Positions 6,149-11,977 of a DNA stretch of 11,977 nucleotides are shown in pieces. The DNA comes from FEN-1297 sp964498065. Its GTDB lineage: Bacteria > Bacteroidota > Ignavibacteria > Ignavibacteriales > Ignavibacteriaceae. The notes below the pieces were generated by a model. That model was given only the letters and a program-made list of their open reading frames with translations. It made no database searches and had not been told where the DNA came from. Positions within the stretch are counted from its first letter, which is position 1. Every line of letters begins with the position of its first letter. The stretch covers positions 1-11,977 of the forward strand of contig CAZCFZ010000111.1 in the NCBI GenBank assembly GCA_964498065.1, written 5' to 3'. The translations under genes were made by a program, and so were the position numbers.

Positions 6149-6480
6149 GCAAAAAAATATGAAGTTGAAATTTTTGTTAGTTACATTACATCAACAATAT
6201 CATAATTGATTAAACAAAAATTGAGAGAACTGGGATGAAAGTAATTCCAATAAGACCGAGAGAAGCAACTGGAAAAAATCCTTCAGCACTAAAAACTAGA
6301 CAATTGGGAATATTGAATACGCTGAGAAAAGGTTTAAGCAATAATGAAATCGGAAACAAACTTTTTATTTCATCCAAAACGGTTGATCATCAGATCTCGA
6401 CAATTCTGTCTAAGTCAAATATTCATTTCCGCTATGAAGCAGCGGCTTTTGTTCATTCAGATCATGATCAAAAAATATAG
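6149..6480 (+). pseudogene. Decayed 3' end of a third LuxR-type regulator
   Basis: This stretch matches the C-terminal end of the two large regulators downstream, and the match begins well before the ATG at 6235. In the frame containing 6161-6163 it reads EVEIFVSYITSTIS, then TAA at 6203-6205, then LIKQKLRELG. The intact first copy has AIEIFESFGASAAS, then Gln (CAA), then LIKQKMRKQG. So a Gln codon has become a stop. A one-base deletion around 6233-6235 then shifts the frame into the one that starts at 6235 and carries the HTH (KTRQLGILNTL, then NNEIGNKLFISSKTVDHQ). Everything N-terminal of about residue 752 of the ancestor, including the ATPase and TPRs, is gone. The alignment fades upstream of 6149. 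The 9-nt spacer to the next copy is the same length as between the two intact copies. Confidence 0.85.
6235..6480 (+). CDS. 81-aa orphan LuxR-type HTH reading frame
   Basis: This is the surviving open frame inside the remnant at 6149-6480. It encodes only a short basic lead and a GerE/LuxR-type helix-turn-helix (about residues 20-75: SNNEIGNKLFISSKTVDHQI is the recognition region). Compared with the intact copies it has several changes at otherwise fixed positions, such as Leu-Leu-Gly to Thr-Leu-Arg before the HTH, Leu to Ser in the LSKSNIH segment and Ser to Phe after it, suggesting relaxed constraint. The ATG is created by the upstream frameshift, and GAGAG at 6223-6227, which could serve as a ribosome site, lies in formerly coding DNA. 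It may therefore be translated by accident, be silent, or have become a stand-alone DNA-binding protein that competes with the full-length regulators. I favour a decaying gene. Confidence 0.5.
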   Translation: MKVIPIRPREATGKNPSALKTRQLGILNTLRKGLSNNEIGNKLFISSKTVDHQISTILSKSNIHFRYEAAAFVHSDHDQKI

Positions 6481-6489
6481 GCCGGTAAA

Positions 6490-9078
6490 ATGGAACTATT
6501 AGAACGTGAAAAATATTTAGAAGAATTAGAAAGAACTTTCAACCTCTTATCTGAAGGTAGAGGATTTGTGGTACTGATTTCAGGTGAAGCAGGAATCGGT
6601 AAAACCTCTTTAGTTGAAACTTTTCTGAATAAAATTGAAGGTAAAGCAAATATTTTGTGGGGTGCCTGCGATGCTTTATTTACACCGCGTCCATTGGGTC
6701 CTCTTTATGACATTGCCGTACAATTAAAAAACGGTTTGTTAAATCTTTTGAAAAACCAGTCTTCACGTACGGAAATTTTCCAGAAACTTCTTGAAGATAT
6801 TCAAAACACAAAACAACCGAACTGTTTAATCATGGAGGATATTCACTGGGCTGATGAATCAACTCTTGATTTAATAAAATTTTTGGGTAGAAGGACAAAT
6901 CAATTAAATTCAATTTTTATTATTACCTATCGTGATGATGAACTCGGTCCTGAACACCCGTTAAGATTGGTTCTTGGAGACATTCTCTCAAAAAATTTAA
7001 TCAGATTAAAACTTCCGCCTTTAACGGAAAAAACTGTTAATGATCTTGCGGATACATATGAGGTAAAAAATTTATTTGAAATTACCGGCGGCAATCCTTT
7101 CTTAATAAATGAATTATTAAGCAATAAAGATGAAGGAGTTCCGGCAACAATTAAAGATTCTATTCTAACAAGAATATCACGCCTTTCTGTTGAAGCTAAA
7201 AATTTAATAGAATTAATTTCTGTTATACCCACAAGAGTAGAAAAATGGCTTGTTGATGAAGTAATAAGTCCAAATTTAAAATTACTTGATGAATGTTTTA
7301 ACTCAGGCATTCTTCGACTGGAAGATGAAGCAATTTCATTTAAACATGAATTAAGCAGGATGGCGGTGGAAGAATCTTTAAGTGAATCGAAAAGACAACT
7401 TTTAAATGAAAAAGTACTCCAAATTCTACTTAAGCAGGAAAGAATTGAAGATTATTTAGCAAGAATAATTCACCATGCAGTCAGAGGTCATGATAAGGGA
7501 ACAATTATTAAATATGCAGCGGATGCAGCCAGGCAGGCTTCAAAACTTGGCGCACACAGATTAGCCGCTAATCATTATCAAAACGCTTTAAGATTCGTTG
7601 ATAACCTTCCTATTGAGAAACAACTGGAACTATATGAAGGCAGATCGTATGAGTGTTATTTAACCAGCCAGGTTGAAGAAGCCATAAAGGCAGGCGAGAT
7701 TATTTTAGAAATTCTTAAAAAACATCCAGATCCTGAACGCGAAGGTGAAAACTATAGAAAGATGTCTAGAATGTTTTGGTATAACTGCCAGGATATAAAA
7801 GGCGAGGAATATCTTGATAAAGCAATTCAAATATTTGAAGCTCTTCCGCCCGAAAAGAAACTGGCAATGGCTTATAGTAATAAATCCGGGATTTATATGA
7901 TTAGGGGAAATAAGGATTTAGCAGTTAAGTGGGGCGAAAAAGCCATTAACCTTGCGAGGAGTTTAAATGATTTAGATACTGAAGTACACGCACTAAATAA
8001 TATTGGCTGTGCAAAAATGGCTGCAGATGATAAAACCGGTGAAGATTATTTAATAAGAAGCCTTCAACTTTCTCTTCAAAATGTTTTTTTCGAACATGCG
8101 GCAAGAGCTTATACAAATTTGGGCTCTTGTTACTTGGGGCAACGAAATCTTTCCGAAGCCGACAAGTATTTTGCAACAGGATTGGAATATTGCAATGGAC
8201 AAGATTTGTTCACTTACGGTCTTTGTCTTGTAGGACATTATGCGTACGCCAAATTGTGTTTAGGCAAATGGGAAGAAGCAATTGAGTTGTCGAATGTAAT
8301 TTTAAAAAGAGACGATCTTGCTTCAGCAAATAGTGTTATTCCGTTATGTGTATTGGGATTGATTAGAGCAAGGCGAAACGATCCCGGATTTATAGAGCTT
8401 CTTGATAAATCATATTCGCTGGCTTTTGAAATCGGGGAAATGGAAAAAATTGTTATTGTTACCGCTGCAAAGGCTGAAATATTCTGGCTTCAGAATAAAC
8501 TAAATGATATCATTGGTGAAATTGAATCAGCTTTTTTAAAACAAAAAGAATCGAATAATATCTGGAATATCGGCGTATTTGCTTACTGGTTGTGGAAAGG
8601 GAATCGTCTTTCTGAAATTCCACAAAATATTGCAGAGCCGTATCTTCTGCAAATAAAAGGTGAATGGAAATCCGCAGCGAAATTGTGGGAAAAACTTAAT
8701 TGTCCTTACGAACAAGCTATGGCGCTTAGCGAAGGTGATGAAGCGGCAATGAAGCATGCAATAGAAATTTTCGAAAGTTTCGGCGCATCTGCAGCATCTC
8801 AATTGATTAAGCAGAAAATGAGGAAGCAGGGAGTTAAAAGCATACCTAAAGGACCTATAAAAGCTACCAGGAAAAACCTAGCCGGTTTAACAACAAGGCA
8901 GGTAGAAGTTTTAAAACTTTTAGGCAAAGGGTTAAGCAATAATGAAATAGGAAACAAACTTTTTATTTCACCTAAAACTGTTGATCACCACATTTCAGCA
9001 ATATTATCCAAACTAAATATTCATTCAAGATTTGAAGCTGCAGCATTTGTTAATTCAAATAAGTCCATCAAATTATAG
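6490..9078 (+). CDS. LuxR-type ATPase-TPR regulator, copy 1
   Basis: This 862-aa protein resembles the large ATP-binding LuxR (LAL/MalT-like) regulators. At the N-terminus is a STAND/AAA_16-type NTPase: Walker A GEAGIGKT (32-39), Walker B and following LIMEDIHWADEST (113-125), the ITYRDDE strand (145-151) and the GGNPF winged-helix entry (200-204). Residues about 340-760 are helical TPR-like repeats, the usual inducer or partner-binding part. The C-terminus has a GerE/LuxR HTH (about 798-855; GLTTRQVEVLKLL, then SNNEIGNKLFISPKTVDHH). The family usually activates transcription after ligand-driven oligomerisation. There is no membrane segment. The start at 6490 follows the remnant's stop by 9 nt, and the next copy starts 9 nt after this stop, so the array is probably one transcript. 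The ligand and target genes are unknown. Confidence 0.92.
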   Translation: MELLEREKYLEELERTFNLLSEGRGFVVLISGEAGIGKTSLVETFLNKIEGKANILWGACDALFTPRPLGPLYDIAVQLKNGLLNLLKNQSSRTEIFQKLLEDIQNTKQPNCLIMEDIHWADESTLDLIKFLGRRTNQLNSIFIITYRDDELGPEHPLRLVLGDILSKNLIRLKLPPLTEKTVNDLADTYEVKNLFEITGGNPFLINELLSNKDEGVPATIKDSILTRISRLSVEAKNLIELISVIPTRVEKWLVDEVISPNLKLLDECFNSGILRLEDEAISFKHELSRMAVEESLSESKRQLLNEKVLQILLKQERIEDYLARIIHHAVRGHDKGTIIKYAADAARQASKLGAHRLAANHYQNALRFVDNLPIEKQLELYEGRSYECYLTSQVEEAIKAGEIILEILKKHPDPEREGENYRKMSRMFWYNCQDIKGEEYLDKAIQIFEALPPEKKLAMAYSNKSGIYMIRGNKDLAVKWGEKAINLARSLNDLDTEVHALNNIGCAKMAADDKTGEDYLIRSLQLSLQNVFFEHAARAYTNLGSCYLGQRNLSEADKYFATGLEYCNGQDLFTYGLCLVGHYAYAKLCLGKWEEAIELSNVILKRDDLASANSVIPLCVLGLIRARRNDPGFIELLDKSYSLAFEIGEMEKIVIVTAAKAEIFWLQNKLNDIIGEIESAFLKQKESNNIWNIGVFAYWLWKGNRLSEIPQNIAEPYLLQIKGEWKSAAKLWEKLNCPYEQAMALSEGDEAAMKHAIEIFESFGASAASQLIKQKMRKQGVKSIPKGPIKATRKNLAGLTTRQVEVLKLLGKGLSNNEIGNKLFISPKTVDHHISAILSKLNIHSRFEAAAFVNSNKSIKL

Positions 9079-9087
9079 GCTGGGCTA

Positions 9088-11679
9088 ATGCAATTATTAG
9101 AACGTGAAAAATATTTAGTAGAATTAGAAAAATCCTTTTACAACTTGTCAGACGGGGGAGGATCTATTGTTTTAATTTCAGGCGAAGCAGGAATAGGTAA
9201 AACAACTTTAGTTGAAACTTTTTTAGAGAAAATTAAAAATAAAGCGAATATTTTGTGGGGTGCATGCGATGCATTGTTTACACCACGCCCTTTGGGACCG
9301 CTTTATGATATTTCGACTCAGATGAAGAATGGTTTATTTAGATTATTGGATAACCGATCCCCCAGGGAACTAATATTTGCAAAGTTCCTTGAAGAACTTC
9401 AGAATAGTAAACTCCCGAATGTGGTAATTATAGAAGATGCTCATTGGGCTGATGAATCTACATTAGACCTTATTAAATTTTTTGGCAGAAGAGTTGGTAG
9501 AATCTGCTCTCTTTTTATAATAACCTTTAGAAACGATGAAATAAGTCCTAATCACCCTTTAAGGTTGGTTATGGGTGATATTCCTTCTAAAAATCTTGTT
9601 AGGATAAAACTACCTCACCTAACAAAAGAAACAGTTGATCATCTTGCCGATTCTAACGGGGTAAAGAATTTATATGAAATAACCGGCGGTAATCCTTTTT
9701 TGATTTATGAATTACTAACTAATAAAGATGAATCGATACCATCAACAATAAAAGATTCGATCTTGGCAAGAATATCCCGCCTTTCCGATAAGGCCCGTAA
9801 TTTAGTTGCATTGGTCTCTATTATCCCGACGCGTGCTGAAAAATGGCTGATAAATGAAATTTTTCCTTTGAATAATGAGATTCTTAATGAATGTTTAAAC
9901 TCAGGTATTTTAAAATCGGATGTAAAATCAATTTCTTTCAAACATGAATTAAGCAGAATGGCGGTGGAGGAATCTTTAAGTGAAACCCAAAGGCAAGTAT
10001 TAAATAAAGATGTTCTTCAAATTCTTCTGAAACAGGAAAAGATTGATAATTATCTAGCAAGGATAATTCATCATGCATTAAGAGTACCGGACAAAGAAGT
10101 CTTAATTAATTATTCACAACTTGCAGCTAAGCAGGCATCTGCTTTAAGTGCTCACAGCTTAGCCGCGGATCACTATCAAAATGCTTTAAAGTTTATTGAC
10201 AATCTTCCTCTGATGATGCAGTTGGAATTTTATGAAGGAAGATCATACGAGTGTTATTTAACCGGACAAATTGAAGAAAGCATTAAAGCATGTAATGCAA
10301 TAATTGAAATATTTAAAGAATATTCCGATCCATATCGCGAAGGGGAAAATTATCGAATATTATCAAGGTCACTTTGGTATGCCGGTTATGATTTAAAGGC
10401 AGAAGAGTCTCTTTTCAAAGCTATAGAAATACTTGAAAAAATACCGCCAGGTAAGCAGCTTGCAATGACGTACAGTAATTTGTCGCAGCTTTACCATTGC
10501 AGGGATGAATGGAAACTAGCCGTAGAGTGGGGAGGAAAGGCTTACGACTTAGCAAAAAGAATAAATAATTCTGAGGTTATGATACATTCTCTTAACAATA
10601 TCGGTACCAGCAGTTTACTTGCCGGAGATGATGCCGGAGAACCTTTTTTGAAAGAAAGCCTTGATTTATCTCTTAAGAATAAATTTCACGAACATGCTGC
10701 TCGCGCTTACGATAATTTTGGAATCAGTTATGTGTGGAGAAGAGACTTACTCAAGGCAGACAAATATTTTAGTTCGGGATTAGAATATTGTTATGAAAAA
10801 GATATTGATACTTTAGGTTTATGTATAGCCGGGTACTATACAAAAACCAAATTATATATAGGTAATTGGGACGAAGCAGTAGAATCTGCAAGTTCAGTTT
10901 TAAAAAGGAATAATATCCCTCTAATAAATCAAATTGTTCCATTATATGTAATCGGAGTTATCCGGTTAAGACGCGGTGATCCCGGTGCGATGAGTGTTTT
11001 AAATGAGTTAAATTCTCTCGGAGAAAATATTGAGGAAGTTGTTGACATGATAGTACCCATCAAGTCCCTAAAAGCCGAAGCATTATGGATGGATAATAAA
11101 CCGGAGAAGATAATTGAGGAAGTTGAACCGGTTTACAATAAAATAAAGGGGAGATATAATCATTGGGCTATTGGAGAACTTGCATACTGGCTTTGGAAAG
11201 CAAATCATCTTTTTGAAATTCCTGAAAGGATAGCAAAACCGTATCTTTTACAGATTAAAGGAGAATGGAAAGCTTCTGCAGAATTATGGAAAGAATTGAA
11301 ATGTCCGTTTGAACAAGCCTTGGCTTTAAGTGAAGGAAATGAAAACAGTATGAAAGCGGCAATTGAAATCTTTGAGCATTTGGGAGCTTCTGCAACTTCT
11401 CAAAAAATTAGAAAATCAATGAGAGAGGTAGGTATAAAAAGCGTTCCCAAAGGACCAAGAAAAACAACAAGAAAAAATCCAGCCGGTTTAACAACAAGGC
11501 AGGTAGAAGTATTGAAGCTTTTAGGAAAAGGATTAAGCAATAATGAAATAGGAAGCAAACTTTTTATTTCACCTAAAACTGTTGATCACCATATTTCAGC
11601 AATTTTATCCAAGTTAAATATTCACTCCCGCTATGAAGCCGCTGTTTTTGTTCAAAACAATTCTATAATTAAAAAATAG
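9088..11679 (+). CDS. LuxR-type ATPase-TPR regulator, copy 2
   Basis: This 863-aa tandem duplicate of the preceding gene has the same domain order: Walker A GEAGIGKT (32-39), Walker B IIEDAHWADEST (114-125), GGNPF (200-204), TPR-like helices (about 340-760) and a LuxR HTH (about 799-856). The two proteins align almost without gaps; the net length difference is one residue, in the TPR part between about 630 and 700. Identity is high in the ATPase (about 46 of the first 60 residues), lower in the TPRs and nearly complete in the HTH. So the DNA target is probably shared while the sensing part has diverged. NTPase residues are intact. No Shine-Dalgarno is obvious in the 9-nt spacer, so translation may be coupled to the upstream copy. 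Ligand and targets are unknown. Confidence 0.92.
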   Translation: MQLLEREKYLVELEKSFYNLSDGGGSIVLISGEAGIGKTTLVETFLEKIKNKANILWGACDALFTPRPLGPLYDISTQMKNGLFRLLDNRSPRELIFAKFLEELQNSKLPNVVIIEDAHWADESTLDLIKFFGRRVGRICSLFIITFRNDEISPNHPLRLVMGDIPSKNLVRIKLPHLTKETVDHLADSNGVKNLYEITGGNPFLIYELLTNKDESIPSTIKDSILARISRLSDKARNLVALVSIIPTRAEKWLINEIFPLNNEILNECLNSGILKSDVKSISFKHELSRMAVEESLSETQRQVLNKDVLQILLKQEKIDNYLARIIHHALRVPDKEVLINYSQLAAKQASALSAHSLAADHYQNALKFIDNLPLMMQLEFYEGRSYECYLTGQIEESIKACNAIIEIFKEYSDPYREGENYRILSRSLWYAGYDLKAEESLFKAIEILEKIPPGKQLAMTYSNLSQLYHCRDEWKLAVEWGGKAYDLAKRINNSEVMIHSLNNIGTSSLLAGDDAGEPFLKESLDLSLKNKFHEHAARAYDNFGISYVWRRDLLKADKYFSSGLEYCYEKDIDTLGLCIAGYYTKTKLYIGNWDEAVESASSVLKRNNIPLINQIVPLYVIGVIRLRRGDPGAMSVLNELNSLGENIEEVVDMIVPIKSLKAEALWMDNKPEKIIEEVEPVYNKIKGRYNHWAIGELAYWLWKANHLFEIPERIAKPYLLQIKGEWKASAELWKELKCPFEQALALSEGNENSMKAAIEIFEHLGASATSQKIRKSMREVGIKSVPKGPRKTTRKNPAGLTTRQVEVLKLLGKGLSNNEIGSKLFISPKTVDHHISAILSKLNIHSRYEAAVFVQNNSIIKK

Positions 11680-11889
11680 GGAATGATTTCTTATAATATA
11701 GGGAAACCTCCCGATTCAGTTCGAAATATTTAACATTAAGTTAGCCTTCAGCAATAAATCATATTAAGTGGACCAATCATAATCTTGATCTTATTCTTAC
11801 TCTTAATCCGACAATAAAATGATTAAAAACAATGATTAGGATTAAGAAAAATTTGAAATGTTTTTTTAAACTAAAAAACTGGAGGTAAC
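11680..11889. other. Spacer after the regulator array
   Basis: This 210-nt spacer lies between the array and the second DUF4242 gene. No gene is visible. It contains a 9-bp inverted repeat (described separately) and a direct repeat AATGATTA at 11818-11825 and 11831-11838. There is no clear intrinsic terminator with a T-run, so read-through into the DUF4242 gene is possible. Confidence 0.5.
11801..11847. promoter_or_regulatory. Inverted repeat upstream of second DUF4242 gene
   Basis: TCTTAATCC (11801-11809) and GGATTAAGA (11839-11847) are perfect 9-bp reverse complements around a 29-nt loop, ending 42 nt before the ATG at 11890. The position suits an operator or a leader stem for the DUF4242 gene. 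No T-run follows on +, so it is not a typical terminator. A link to the neighbouring LuxR-type regulators is only conjecture. Confidence 0.3.
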
Positions 11890-11977
11890 ATGCCTAGATA
11901 TCTTATCGAAAGAACTTTTCCGGATGGATTGTTAATTCCAGTAACTGAAGATGGTGCAAAATACTGCTTAAATGTTA
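11890..11977 (+). CDS. Second DUF4242 protein, 3' truncated by window end
   Basis: Twenty-nine codons are visible, beginning MPRYLIERTFPDGLLIPV and continuing TEDGAKYCLNV. This is the N-terminal signature of a DUF4242 subgroup with the IERTFPDGL lead, distinct from the PGAG type at 5811. A strong GGAGG at 11881-11885 places the ATG five bases later. Only about a third of a typical 90-aa member is in the window, so the central His-Ser-Tyr motif cannot be checked. A position right after two LuxR-type regulators suggests it is part of, or a target of, the same circuit. Confidence 0.75.
   Translation, partial: MPRYLIERTFPDGLLIPVTEDGAKYCLNV

Noticed and set aside
6149..6480. Sequencing error as the cause of the broken third regulator
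   Set aside because: A single error could not explain it: there is both a nonsense codon and a one-base deletion, the N-terminal 750 or so codons are missing, and the remaining HTH shows extra amino-acid changes. True decay is the simpler reading.
6927..7310. Minus-strand frames inside the regulator genes (also at 7946-8238, 8536-8802 and 9705-9941)
   Set aside because: They overlap conserved ATPase and TPR coding sequence, and similar shadows recur at equivalent places in both tandem copies, as expected from the duplicated plus-strand code.

Overview
The window is AT-rich, about two-thirds A+T by eye. It carries short dispersed palindromic repeats between genes and several genes without a clear Shine-Dalgarno sequence. 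The protein set (GmhA, DUF192, OsmC, a PknB-type kinase fused to a TolB-like domain and TPRs, DUF4242 proteins and large AAA-TPR-LuxR regulators) fits a Gram-negative bacterium of the Bacteroidota/Chlorobi/Ignavibacteria kind. This placement is inferred from composition and gene style; no marker gene is present.

Left part (1-3238), housekeeping and stress genes. The 3' part of gmhA (lipopolysaccharide heptose synthesis) faces a convergent membrane-anchored DUF192 protein. The spacer between them is packed with palindromes, one of which could terminate the DUF192 transcript. Then come a soluble S9/alpha-beta hydrolase and an OsmC-family redox protein, both on + and each with its own upstream region. 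The gap before the hydrolase holds two oppositely oriented stem-loops. They share a 12-nt loop core and differ by compensatory arm changes, and a 12-bp direct repeat flanks them.

Right part (3239-11977), a signalling island with every gene on +. A cytoplasmic Ser/Thr kinase (kinase, TolB-like domain, TPRs) sits behind a good TTGACA/TATATT promoter candidate. It is followed by a small DUF4242 protein of the Ni-binding SCO4226 family, then by a tandem array of LuxR-type ATPase regulators. Two members are full length (862 and 863 aa) and clearly duplicates. A third, upstream, is a decayed remnant: only its 3' end survives, with an in-frame TAA and a one-base deletion, leaving an 81-codon HTH reading frame. 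The array is followed by a second, different DUF4242 gene that runs off the window.

The most notable points are: (1) the remnant third regulator, whose homology extends upstream of its apparent ATG; (2) a sharply bounded tract of about 120 nt over the HTH where the two intact copies are almost identical even at silent sites, suggesting gene conversion; and (3) two DUF4242 proteins bracketing the regulator array beside a kinase, which suggests, without proving, an uncharacterised sensing circuit. I saw no tRNA, rRNA, CRISPR array, transposase or integrase.
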